Source of the DNA: Aristolochia californica
Taxonomy: Eukaryota > Streptophyta > Magnoliopsida > Piperales > Aristolochiaceae
DNA length: 64,000 nucleotides
Reading direction: 5' to 3'
NCBI GenBank assembly: GCA_029961685.1
Contig: JARWKL010000006.1
Coordinates: 4,836,001 to 4,900,000, forward strand
Part shown: positions 44,286 to 55,366 of the stretch, in pieces
How positions within the stretch are numbered: the first letter of the stretch is position 1
Layout of the letters: the number at the start of each line of letters is the position of its first letter
Program-made: the position numbers and the translations under genes
Notes under the pieces: model-generated
What the model was told of the DNA's origin: nothing
What the model saw: the letters and a program-made list of their open reading frames with translations, nothing else
The model's database searches: none

Positions 44286-44310
44286 ATGCTTAGCCTACGT
44301 TGACGCAAAT
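44286..44310 (-). other. Leader junction of element E
   Basis: A short segment lies between the hAT target duplication and the E 5' LTR. I could not find a standard primer-binding site here. It is probably mutated or deleted. Confidence 0.3.
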
Positions 44311-45813
44311 TCTTGGCCCATGTGGCTTCTCAAGAGTTCTCAAGAGAGGAGAATTGGGAATTATAATTTTAAAAAACCTTAAGGCATGGAATACTTGACA
44401 ACAAATATTTTGTTATCGATGTTCCCCTATTGTATTCACCACCCAAGAACCCATGCTTGGGAAATTCTAGTAATCAAGCTCTATTAGTTGGAATTTACAT
44501 AAAAGAGGTTTTGACCGTCTTTAAGCCATGTGAATGGTAAATACATGATTTCCAAAACAATCTCCCCAAGAGATTGGTTAGATTCTAACTCTAACAAGGA
44601 GTTTTCTATCTAGATTCAATGAGGTTCTAGAGGAACCTATCTCGAAAAAAACAAATGGATGGTAAAACTTACACATGTATCAATTGGAGAGAAATCTTCT
44701 CCTTTGAAATATCTAAGCCTCCAGCCTTTGTAGCACAATGGAAGATGTTGGAGCTTGTCTAATATGTATGCAATGGAAATGGAATGAGAAAAGAGAAAGG
44801 ATTTTTCTAGAGTTTAACTCACTCTTTCTAAAAAATGCACTTTAGGAAGATTTACAAAGAATTGAGAGTAAATGCTTGTGGATATACCAATAAAGTCTCA
44901 TTAACTTCTCAATGGGAGGTTTGGTGGGGTATTTATAAGTTCCCCAAGCCAAATTATCCCTTGTTTTACTTGTTTAAAAAAAGTTGAATTTACATTGATC
45001 GATTAATGTAAAGTGGTTGATCAATCAATCGTGTGTAACGGCTACTTTTATGTCAAAATATGACATTGATCGATGATACGATTGATCAATATCCTCCTGT
45101 TGGGTTTGACATTTTAAGTTGATCAATTAATGTACATGGTAATGATCGATCAATCAGAATTCCCTCTGGTAGTGCATTGTAAGTATGATCGATCAATGAC
45201 TTTGTTATGATCAATCAGTCCAAATGGGTTGATCAATCATTTTTTATAGCATAGATTGGCCATGTTCTAGATGTTCGATCAATTGGCCATTGGCAGATTG
45301 ATCATGTTTTATATTTTGGCCAATGCACTTTTGGTTGATCAATCATTGGCAAATGTCGATCGATCACTTGAGTGTCAATTCATCTAATAGATTTTTAAAG
45401 CATGTAAATGAATATTCCTACGTGATTCTAACATGTATGAAATGTGTATATGTATTTTTAAAAATATTTTTAAATACAAAATATGTCTTAAAGCTCCAAG
45501 TTTGCATTGTACCTCAAGTTTTGGAAGGAGTGGACTGTCTTGTTTACATGGACTGAGTTTTTGACATTTCTTAGTGATTCCTAGAGCTCTTAGTCTTCAA
45601 TTTTTCTTCATCTTCTGAGGATGATTCTTCAAGAGTTCTTTACTTTACATGAGGTTTGAGGTCCTTGAGAAGTTTTTATCGATTCAATGCTTTAAACCAT
45701 TGAAATTGATGTCTCTTGAAGGAAAAGTATATGAAATACTAGATTTACAATTGTCAACTTAATTAACTTTTGTTATCATCAAAATCAAGAAGGGAGTCAA
45801 TACTTGCTCAACT
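44311..45813 (-). repeat. 5' LTR of element E
   Basis: It aligns with 24461-26095 (for example ACCCAAGAACCCATGCTTGG and TTGTAGCACAATGGAAGATG). It is about 130 bp shorter. It also contains the GATCGATCA-rich stretch, at 44995-45370. Confidence 0.8.
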
Positions 45814-45818
45814 ACTAG

Positions 45819-46110
45819 CTCATAAGTGACTAATGATCCTCTATTTATAATAAAAGAAACAAGTAGAATCAGTTTAGAATTAAACTGCCCATGTCCTAGT
45901 TACACCTAAACTCTAACACCTAAAGATAAGTCCTAATACAATTAAACAATTAAATAAAAATAAAAGATTAACATAACTAAATTACTTGTAAACTAAACCT
46001 CTTATGTGGGACCTCCTTCCCATGATGCTCTTCTTTTACTCCATCATATTAATTTTGGCTTTGTGAAACTTCTTGTTGTGAGAGTCATATAAGACTTTTC
46101 TATACCTACT
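45819..46110 (-). repeat. LTR of element L (C/F type), 5' and middle part
   Basis: The minus strand aligns with the C LTR: GACTTATCTTTAGGTGTTAG, TATAAATAGAGG, TTAGTTATGTTAATCTT. Joined in thought with 24421-24460 it forms one LTR, split by E. Its first ~190 bp are missing. Confidence 0.7.
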
Positions 46111-46130
46111 CTTCATCACTATCTAAGTTT

Positions 46131-46244
46131 CAAATTGTGTTTCTTTAAACCTTGTATGTATTGAGTAAATCATAAAGATTTGATTTTCAAATTGTGTTTA
46201 TTTAAACCTTGTATGTATTGAGTAAATCATAAAGATTTGATTTT
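46131..46244. repeat. 57-bp tandem duplication
   Basis: 46131-46187 and 46188-46244 both read CAAATTGTGTTT, TTTAAACCTTGTATGTATTG, AAATCATAAAGATTTG, with one or two differences. Confidence 0.9.
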
Positions 46245-46480
46245 CAATTTGAATTACCATAAGTCTAAGGAAGAATATAAATTCACCCATAAACTTCATT
46301 CTTCATGACTTTAACAAGTTCTTCATAGAAGGAGGTGAAACAATATCATTCACATAGATTTGAACGATGGTCAAATCTTGGTCATGACACAAGGTAAACA
46401 AGGTTTTATCCACACCTCTTTTCTACCAATTTTTGTTCTAAGAATTTTGTTAGTCATGAGCCGTAAGATCTCACTTCAAC
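46245..46480 (-). pseudogene. copia reverse transcriptase remnant
   Basis: The minus strand carries pieces such as QIYVND (near 46350, from the YVDD box) and GEFIFFLRLMVIQI, the usual downstream motif of copia reverse transcriptase. The rest is riddled with stops. Confidence 0.6.
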
Positions 46481-48610
46481 CATAAAAAAACTTTATGCAA
46501 TTTGTATATATGATTTGGTTTCCTCATTGTATCTCTAAGTAGTAAAGGATTAACTAACTTGACCTCATACTTAAATAATGAGATTGGGTGAGACTCGAGA
46601 GTGTCACAGCTCTAAGCACAACAACATGATTTACAATTTCATGGGTTTCATTTTTCTAACAAACTAACCTTTCCTTGCACATGTAACTATTTTAATTCTA
46701 GGGAAATGCCTAATTAATAGTTTACCCAAGTAAATCCAAACATCGTGACTCGCAAGAGTAGAAACTCAATTGTTGATAGTGTTGATTGAATTCACTGTTT
46801 TGTGGGTATAACTATACTCTTAAGTTTGAACTTCTAAGTCAAAATTTCACACAAGTAGTAGGAAGGGTAATAAATTCACTAATTTGAGCTTAAGCTTTCA
46901 GATTTGTCTAATCTTTCAATCCTTAAAAGAGCTGAAACCAAGTACTATAAAAAATTAGTTAATGTGGAATATTTAATTTTTTAAGTTAGCTTAATGACAA
47001 GAGAACCATATCAAGTTTGGTTAATGAGGTAGTTTAATTCAAGTTTTTAATCCTTAGAACCAAGTGGCATTGATTTGTCTCCGTAAATCAATTGCGCCAC
47101 AAATTTCACTCATACTTCTCAAACTAGAAGGGTTTGAATTTTTGTTTTTATTTTGAGGTTAGAGATACCTAACTTCCAAGGTCTGAATTATTATACATTT
47201 AACCTAAATCTTTGGACAATGATAACCTTGTTTTATTTCACGTGTCTTAGCATACTCTAAATCACACAAATTTATTTTTAGCTAAGATGTCAAAATAAAG
47301 TAACTATCTTGGAGTGTGGATTATAATATATCTTGGATAGGAATAATAGGCTGACTTGTACCCAAGTAACAAATCATGGGTTCTTGGGTAACTAATTTGG
47401 CTTATTGAGAGTCACCGAAGGCTACCTTTATTGGATAATTACAAGACTTACTAAATTATTATCTATCTGATAGATGAAAGTGGATGCTTTCAATCAAATC
47501 AAGCCACTAATAACATAAGTTAGATGGTATCTAATATGAGTGACTTGTTATTCTCTCGAGACACTCCAAAAAGCAAGATGTGTAATCCTTTCTAAATTAT
47601 GAATTCTCGTTTGATGCTATAAGAAGATAGGGAATGCATGAGCACATGACAAAGGAAAGCTACTCATTTTAAAGAATTTCTTTTTTTATGTCTTAGTGAG
47701 TAGGCCTTATCCCTTTAAGGCTTGTTGTTCTAGTTAGGCATGGGTCGATTCTTGTGAATCCCATGTAGTGATTAAGATGGACATGGATTTCAGAATATGA
47801 GTTTAGAATGTTCATGTTGACATGAGTCAATCAATTGAGCCATAACCACTTAATTCAACAAAAACTATGGATCAAGATTAATCAAAAGAACACTAATATG
47901 CACAACTTTACCTAAGAACCACCAATTTTATTTCCAACACGTGTCAACTAAATTCATATTGGTTAGGAAACTTACATGATCTTTACTTGACATGTCATTG
48001 ACTAATGATAATCTAAAAAGCCAATGGTTGCTAATGTGCTAGTTTATATAGGATTTTGATTTTCATAGAAATTTCAAGTCTACATAAACTAGACAAGGAT
48101 TGGTATGTGATGTTAAATGATGAAATTATCATTGAGTCAATCTTCAAAACCAAGTCCCATACAAGAAATCTCTTAAATGACATGGACATAAAATTTAGAG
48201 TTCAATTTTCAAAATTCATGTCCCAAAAGTTATTTTAGGTGATTTCATGTAGTATATAGCTTGAGTTGGAGAATTCACTCCTTGCTTGAAATCAAGTGAC
48301 CTTGGGAACCCAAATTTACCCGAGTCCCATCATCTTAACTTTTGAAAACAAATATAGCAGTTCCTTGGGAATCCAAATTTTCTTAAGCTCATTTAGCTTT
48401 GATCTTCTAGTTGAACACTCAAATGCATAAAAGCCTTTGTTTCCACATTGGTAACACCCATCATTATGCATAGGTGATGTTGTGACCTTTGTCACATTTG
48501 TCCAATGAGAACTAGATTTCTTTCTATTCTAGTCTCATGAACCTTAGTTCTAAGTTCTACTCTTTCACATATTGTATATGATGTTTTCATTTATTCAAAT
48601 GAGTGATTTT
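46481..48610. other. Unassigned AT-rich repeat-derived sequence
   Basis: I see no recognisable domain on either strand and no long open frame. The context, between copia fragments on the minus strand, suggests decayed retroelement sequence. Confidence 0.35.
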
Positions 48611-48860
48611 TCATATCATTAATTTCTCTAAAGCATAGGGTAAGTCGAGGGTTTTTCTATCAGCTACACATTTGTGGGATTTTAGCAAATTGTTTTCTTC
48701 TTGAAGTTCTAAAATCCTAAAGCAAAAATTATCATTTTCATTTCTCAACTCATGAATGTTTGAAGAATGGTGTTCAAGTTTCTCACATTCTGAGATGAGC
48801 TTATTTTTTTTCTTTTTTAAGCTTGCTTTTCTAGCTTGGAGGAACAATCAACTTTTAGAG
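48430..48860 (-). pseudogene. gag coiled-coil segment of a SIRE-type copia
   Basis: The minus strand at 48611-48847 is open: KASLKKKKNKLISECEKLEH, ELRNENDNFCF, ILELQEENNLLKSH. The heptad-like Leu/Glu/Lys/Asn pattern is typical of the SIRE/Maximus gag C-terminus. The following 48430-48600 may hold the zinc-knuckle relic. Confidence 0.6.
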
Positions 48861-48889
48861 ATTCAATCTTGTTGAAGTAGTATGTGTGA

Positions 48890-49160
48890 CATCTATTGTA
48901 ATTAAGTGAGTGAGTGGCGTGATTTATAATTATGATAGGTTTATGTTCCTTTTATTTTTTATCCATGTACTGGGGTTTCTACCCTAAAAATATAAGTATC
49001 AATCTAAGGGGGAGAGCTCTAATTCCTCACTTTTTCCATCTCCTTTCTTGCCTCATGTGCCTAGCCTTCTCATCTAAACACTCTTATCTCTTTTCCTCTC
49101 TTCTCCTTCTTTTTTGCCTAAACTTTAGTTGTTCTAAGCATGAAACCCTAGAATCTAACA
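48890..49160 (+). repeat. LTR of a plus-strand copia element J
   Basis: It ends AATCTAACA directly before a primer-binding site and contains long pyrimidine runs near 49080-49110. The start is approximate. No partner LTR was found, so J is a truncated element. Confidence 0.5.
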
Positions 49161-49172
49161 TGGTCTCAGAGC
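49161..49172 (+). other. Primer-binding site of element J
   Basis: TGGTCTCAGAGC differs by one base from the standard tRNA-Met site. Confidence 0.65.
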
Positions 49173-49904
49173 AAGGATTTTAGTGTTTCAAGTAAAGTGT
49201 TTCCCAAAGTGTTCAAAGAAGAAAAATTTTCCAGCTATTGAAGGAAGCAAGGTGCTGGATTTTTCAAATTCCAGCAAGGTTCTAAATCAAATCAGTGATT
49301 CTTTATCCTTGAAACTTGTTTTAATTCCTCCAAAACTAAGTCCTAAACATTCCAATTTCTTTTTAGCTTCGATCTCCATGATTTGGTGAAAAACAAGCCT
49401 TTTCATAGTCATGTATGGCTGAATCCAAATTTGTTTTCTAAGTTCTTATATCTTAATTGTTTAGCCCTGAATTTGATGCCAAAGCTTCAGGCATTCAATT
49501 TATAAAATTCTGTTTTAATGCTGGATTATATCCCCATTTCTTCAATTAAAATTTTACTTTTTAAATCAATGAAACCCTAAAGTAGGGTTTGAAGTTAATT
49601 GTTGAAGGAAAAGTTTTTGTTTAAGTCAACCTTCGATCCCACCTTTAAGTGTGTTGTCGTGGGTTAATCATCATCTTTTGAGCATTGATTCAATGTTTAA
49701 TTGCTGGAATTGATTCAAAATTAAAATTTTGCATGTTTAGTTCACATATGAACTCATATGCTTCATAGAGTTATTTTACATCTATTCATCCATACCTTGT
49801 AAATTAGTGTTAATTCTAACTAAGAAATTTTGTATTTCCCTTTCTAATATATTGAATTAATTGTAAAATAGAGTGTTAGTAATTATATTTTTCATAGTGT
49901 TTTT
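49173..49904 (+). other. Leader remnant of element J
   Basis: AT-rich sequence follows the primer-binding site. No gag domain is recognised before sequence of another element begins at about 49905. Confidence 0.35.
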
Positions 49905-50970
49905 TCACCAGTCATGTGTTCCGCTATCCAAAATCTAAATATTTTTTAGTGTCTTGGTTTAGAGACAAACCTATCTTGGGTGTGAATTTTTGAGAGAGAA
50001 TTTTGACTTGCTAGTCTAAGTCTATACCCGTCTTTTCAAATGCAAGTCTATCACATGATAGCTTACCTATCCATCCACTTGGCCTTAAGGCACTAAGCTC
50101 CTGTTCGAGCTTTGCAATCTCATGTCTTTGACCATTACATTACTCTTTGTACCTATTTAGACTATGAATGGATTTTTTTAATAACAATTCAAACTCATTT
50201 TCATATTCTAAGTCACTTACCTCTTCTGAAGTGGTAAACTCATCATCATCTTCAATAGCCATGAGTCCACGATCACTTTCTTCTTCGTTTAAGTGGCTAG
50301 ACTCTTCATCCATAGCATCCCAAATTGAGATCAAGACCTTCTTCTTCTTGTTCATAGGATCTTTGCTTGAGGATAGGGTTCTTCCTTTTTCATCACTCAC
50401 TTTGGCCTTAAGAACAATAGTTTTCTTTTGGGTTGATCTGGCTCAATTTCTTGAGGTTTCATCTCATATGTAAGAAGGGTTTCATATAGCTCTTCTGAGC
50501 TCATTGTTCTAAAGTTTTAATTCTCACGATTGGTTATCTTCCTCATGTCCCATGACTTTGGAAGCGCCTTGAGAAGCTTATCATTTTGCCCATACAATGA
50601 AATCTCTTCTCCTAAGATAATCAATTCATTGAGGATATGAGTGAACCAAGAGTTCATCTTAGCTATTAATTTTCCCGCTTTCATCTTAAAATCATTATAT
50701 TGGGTTATCAACAAACTAATTTTACAGTCATTGACTCTAGTGGTTCCCTCATGTGTGACCTCTAGTTTTTATTAAAAAAAATTAGCGGTCTTACATGTGG
50801 AGACCCTATTGAACTCATTTGGTCATAAGACACATAACAATAAGTTGATGGCCTTGTAATTTGTTTAGATCTGCTCTGTCTTTCCTAATCAGCTTTATAA
50901 AGTCTTTACTTACTAGAATACCATTTTCCAACTTTTGAGGTTTAAATGGTCCATTCTTGGTCACATGTCA
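49905..50970 (-). pseudogene. gag fragment of a SIRE-type copia related to E
   Basis: The minus strand matches E. 50140-50400 gives WDAMDEESSHLNEEESDRGL and MAIEDDDEFTTSEEVSD, the counterpart of 34186-34398. 50517-50714 gives gag core pieces (LITQYNDFKMKAGKLIAKMN, LLKALPKSWDMRKI). 49915-49965 matches the protease start region of E near 33650. It is a second, independent decayed copy of this family. Confidence 0.75.
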
Positions 50971-50984
50971 TATGTCAATTCTTG

Positions 50985-52217
50985 ATTCTTCAAGAACAAC
51001 CAATAATTGAAGAACAATATCATCATGAGGATATTCCGATAGATCCACTTACTCAGCATTCTTAACCTTGAAATATTGATGTACCATTAAGAAGATCTTC
51101 AAGAGTTAGGAAACCTACAATTTCTTCAGTATGAAGTGTACCTTCAATAATCTGATATGGATATTAGTATTGAAGATGATCCTATTCCGTTTCACAAGCT
51201 ATGAGTGGAAATAAATTCACATTATGGAATGATGCCATGAAGGAAGAGTTGGATTCAATGGATAAAAACCAAGTCTGGGTGAAGCTTCTTATGTCATAGG
51301 CATAAAGATTGATAGAGACAGATCCCAAAAGACATTAGGATTATCTCAAGAAACCTATATCAACAAAATTTCAAAGAGATTTCGTATGAAAAATTGCTCA
51401 TTGGTGTTGCACCTATTGTCAAAAGGTGACAAATTAAGCTTGGAACAAGGTTCAAGTAATGATTTAGAGAGGGAATAAATGAAAAACATTTCATATGCTT
51501 CCGTAGTTAGGAATTCAATGTATACTCAGGTTTTCACAAGACTTAACACAGCATATGTAGTGGGAATGTTGGGTAGATATCAAAATAACCAAGATTTGGA
51601 CCATTGGAAAACTGCAAAGAATGTTATGTGATACCTTCAAGGGAATAAAGACTACAAGCTTACTTATAGTTGATCTGATCATCTAGAAGTGATTGGATAT
51701 TCAAACTTTTATTTTGTTGGCTGCCTTGATTCTAGAAAGTCGACATTGGGATATGTCTTCATATTAGCTGGAGGGGTCATTTCTTGGAAAAGTGAAAAGC
51801 AATCTTTGATTATTATCTACCACAAAGGTAGAGTTTGTAACATGTTTTGAAATGAAATCACAGGCTATGTGGTTGAGGAGATTTCTGAACTTGAAATTAG
51901 TGTTTTTGGCCATGAACAATAGGAGTTGAAGGCGTAGTAAACATATTGACATCAAGTATTTGGCTATTCGAGAACATGTTAACGCAAACAAAGTGGTTGT
52001 GCAGTACATCAGCACTAGATTAATGATTGTTGATCCGTTGACAAAAGGTCTACCACCTATTACTTATAAGGGACATGTTGAACTCATGAGACCCAGTTCT
52101 ACTAGGAAATTGAAATTCCCTTTATGTTTATATCCCAATTTTGGTCAATTGAAAAACTTCATTAATTTCATATTTGTCTTCTCTTATTTAATTGTATACA
52201 TAAAATTTAAAGAATGA
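50985..52217 (+). pseudogene. copia pol 3' half (element K)
   Basis: The plus strand gives the end of integrase (VPLRRSSRVRKPTISS near 51070) and the start of reverse transcriptase (LWNDAMKEELDSMDKNQVW near 51215). It then jumps directly to KTLGLSQETYINKISKRF (near 51330). RNase H follows (GLLGRYQ-type MLGRYQNNQDLDHWKTAKNV, CLDSRKSTLGYVFILAGG) and the terminal motif VDPLTKGLPPITYKGHVELM at about 52027-52090. The reverse transcriptase catalytic core is deleted, and there are several stops. Confidence 0.8.
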
Positions 52218-53090
52218 CAATTTAAGTTTAATGATCCTGAATGAGCATTGAAAATTCATTTATAAAGATATACATATAGTTCTCATTCAAAAGGAGATAG
52301 TTGCATTGTGATACGTGGAAAGTAATACTTGCTCCAAAGGACGTACTGGTATATATAAAATATTAAATGGGTCACGTCGGAGAATGTTGACAGTTATTGC
52401 TTTTTAGAGATAATCCTTATCCATTTAATAGATATCAGTTCTTGTTTTTTAGGGATGACCAATTATCCCTTAGATGTAGATAAGATATGCATTTTGAAAC
52501 CTCTATTTTTTTATGAGAAAAATACATTTAAGAACGACATATGTGGTCTAATAGAGTGCCTATGACTCTTCCATCGAGGAGCCTCGGAATAGACAAAACG
52601 ATCTTCTATTTTTCAAGGATTATCCTTGTCCATTTAATTCTATTTTTGTGAATTTCATAATGTTGTAGAAATTCATATTTACGCTTATACTAAGAAGACA
52701 TGTTCATGACTCAACAAGGTGAGAGTTAGTGTTAAAGAAAACAAAGATAGAAATAATTTGACACACTTACGATTGTATAGTGTCGGACATCATAGACTTC
52801 TTTGGTAGAAGACATGTTTTATGTGCCCAAAGGATTTCTCAAAATTTTAACTTTCATGAGAGGAAGCAAGCAAATAATAGTATAAGGCTTGTAATGATAG
52901 GAGCAACAAGTTGAACATCTCCAAGAGATGAAGTACTATGACGAGTATCTATGGGGGGCTAGTCAACTTGAAGGGTAAGATGAAGATCAGCCGCATTACG
53001 TCGTTCATCAGTTTACGTCGTTAGTGGAGTGCCAGACTTCATATCATCTGGATGCTGGAGATGAAGCGAAACATCATCTCCACGTTATAA
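52218..53090. other. Unassigned sequence after element K
   Basis: This may include the 3' LTR of K: an AAGGAGATAG purine stretch at about 52291 could be the polypurine tract. No matching LTR was found. No gene is seen. Confidence 0.3.
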
Positions 53091-53159
53091 AAAATGGAAT
53101 CCGGTTTCCATCCCTTTTTGCCAATTATCCAGATGAAGGAAATGCGGGGGTTTGAACCC

Positions 53160-53600
53160 TCGACGTTTATTTTTTTTTCCCTCTCTCTCCCAGCATCCCC
53201 CTCTCTTGCTCTCTTCTCATTTTCATTTTTTTCTCTCTCTCTCCCGCACCCCCTCTCTTCTCTCGGACTCTCCTCTCCTGCCTCCATCTATGCTCCCTCT
53301 CTTCTCTCGGACTCTCCTCTCTGGCCTCCATCTCTGCTCCCTCTTTTCTCCGACCTCCGTCTCTCGGTCTTCTATTGGACTCGCCTTCTCTCGCGCACCC
53401 CCTCTCTCATCCCCCTCTCTCCTGTACCCCCTCTCTCGTCTCCGTGCCTCCCTCTCTTCTCTCGGACTCACTCTCCATTTTTCTCTCTCACTTGTCCCTC
53501 TCTCTTATCCCTCTCAGCCTCCCTTTCTTCTCTCTCTTATCCCTCTCGACCTCCCTTTCTTCTCTCTTTAGCTATTCTCTTTTCCCCCAAAATACCTTCC
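53160..53600. repeat. Pyrimidine-rich low-complexity block
   Basis: About 440 bp are almost only C and T on the plus strand, with partial tandem units (CTCTCTTCTCTCGGACTCTC at 53255 and 53300). The long frames here on both strands are compositional artefacts. Confidence 0.9.
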
Positions 53601-54282
53601 GATTTCATTCGATTTCCCCCATTTCCCCTATTCTGATTTTGTTAAATTTTATTACTATATTAAACTTCATATTTAAGTCTCTAGTAAAGAAAATGTAATT
53701 AAAGTATGCATTTGATTAATTAATTATTTTTAATTTTTTCAAAATATATTATTACTTAATACCATGTAAAAAATCCATCTTATGATATTAATATAATACT
53801 TTTTTATTTATTAATCATATTTATTTTTTATTTACTCTATTGTATTAGTGATTTAATAGTGGTAATTAAAATATTATTAACTCAAGCACTTGGTTTAATT
53901 AACTCATTTTTATAATTAATAAAATCAATGGTTTTAAATTTAATGGAAAAATATTTTTAATTAATAATATGTAAAAATATATAGTGTGTTAAAGTTAGTA
54001 TTTGATAGATTTTTCCTATTTAATCATGACTTTTTAGGTTAAAGAACACCATATATTATCAATAAATTAATAAATAAATGTATTATATTCGTTTATGTTA
54101 TTTTTAACGTTATTTATTATTTTTTATGATTAATCATGTGCACAGTTAATTGATTCACGTAATTACTGTATTAATGTACAATAAACAGTAATCTTTAACT
54201 AATATAATATATAATTAAATTAATTAGTACATTAATATATTTTAGTTATACATTAAATTAGTTATTCGTGTAGTAATAATAT
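53601..54282. other. AT-rich spacer
   Basis: Very high A+T, no open frame of note, no element ends recognised. Confidence 0.5.
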
Positions 54283-54677
54283 TTATTTTACTTAATTTAA
54301 TGTTTAAGTATTATATTTTAATTAAGTATACTTTACAAATTACTAATTCTCTTATTTTCTACGTTTTTCTCATTTAGGGGTACTAAAACTGGAAATTGTT
54401 TTCCAGTGGATATAAACTTTTTATTTTACTTAATTTAATATTTAAGTATTATATTTTAATTAGGTATACTTTACAAATTACTAATTCTCTTATTTTCTGC
54501 GTTTTTCTCATTTAAGGGTACTAACACTGAAAATTGTTTTCCAGTGGACAAACTTTTTATTTTACTTAATTTAATGTTTAAATATTATATTTTAATTAAG
54601 TATACTTTACAAATTACTAACTCTCTTATTTTCTGTATTTTTCTCATTTAAGGGTACTAACATTTTCAGTGGTTATC
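54283..54677. repeat. Tandem repeat, about 137-bp unit, three copies
   Basis: Copies begin TTATTTTACTTAATTTAAT at 54283, 54421 and 54557. Each contains AAGTATACTTTACAAATTAC and GGTACTAA, and most also ATTGTTTTCCAGTGGA. The third copy is truncated near TTTTCAGTGG. Confidence 0.9.
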
Positions 54678-55366
54678 ATGTCAGTCACCTTAATGAATCT
54701 CTTAGCTGCCATCATGATGCTAAAATGGGATTTTTGCTTCTTTTTTTTCCGTCTATCACTTATTTAGAGAATGAACTGGGTTCGATGGAGTAGAAAACTG
54801 TCCTCACTGCTTGGAGTTAGTCATAGCTCTATTAACAGAAAATATTCATACCAAATTACATATTTCTAGGATGTATACTTATTTGCTTAATGAATAATGA
54901 ACAACAAAACAAAAAATATTATACGGGCAACTGTTTACTATTACACAAACCAGCTTTTTCTTCGCACAAAATACAGTTTTTCTTTCTCGGTCGATCGTTC
55001 GTCGATCACTACTTCCCATACTACAACCACAACCCGATGCCTTTTTTTTCTGTGCCTGATGGGTTACTGGAAGTACGATTAACATTCTTAAAAATAAGAA
55101 AGGAGATCAAATAAGTAGGTTTTTCCTCTGGAATGACCGAATCATTATTTAAGCTCGATACAGTAAAACCACCACCACCACCACAAAGCCTAAAAGCAGG
55201 GAGAAGAAGAAACTGCAGTGTATAGGGCTCTCATAATATTAACTGCGTTCTAATACTACAAACAGAAGATCTCTAATAATTAATCTGAAACTTTACAAAA
55301 ACTGTGATGCAGATAAAAGAGTTACTCAAACAGCCGAGAAGCACCCTAAAAGATTTGAGTTTCTGT
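54678..55366 (-). other. 3' flank of the KH-domain gene
   Basis: It includes the presumed 3' UTR just left of the stop codon, with a small (ACC)n run near 55160-55175. I cannot place the polyadenylation site. No other gene is seen. Confidence 0.35.

Larger units (their letters stand above)
24461..45813 (-). mobile_element. Large Ty1/copia element E (SIRE/Maximus-like), nested
   Basis: The long LTRs are 24461-26095 (3' on its strand) and 44311-45813 (5'). They are flanked by ACTTG/ACTAG, a 4-of-5 target duplication. On the minus strand, gag starts at about 42750 and continues through 41959, then 34516-33700. Protease and integrase are at 33680-32590, and reverse transcriptase is at about 32110-31839. 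The rest of pol is missing before the polypurine tract at 26096. Elements D, F (with G inside) and a hAT derivative interrupt it. Decay is heavy throughout. Confidence 0.8.

Noticed and set aside
48056..48238. 60-codon plus-strand frame
   Set aside because: It lies in decayed AT-rich repeat sequence, with no similarity I recognise.
53039..53698. Several overlapping long frames on both strands (Ser/Leu/Pro-rich or Glu/Arg-rich)
   Set aside because: They arise from the pyrimidine-rich low-complexity block. Stop codons are rare there for compositional reasons.
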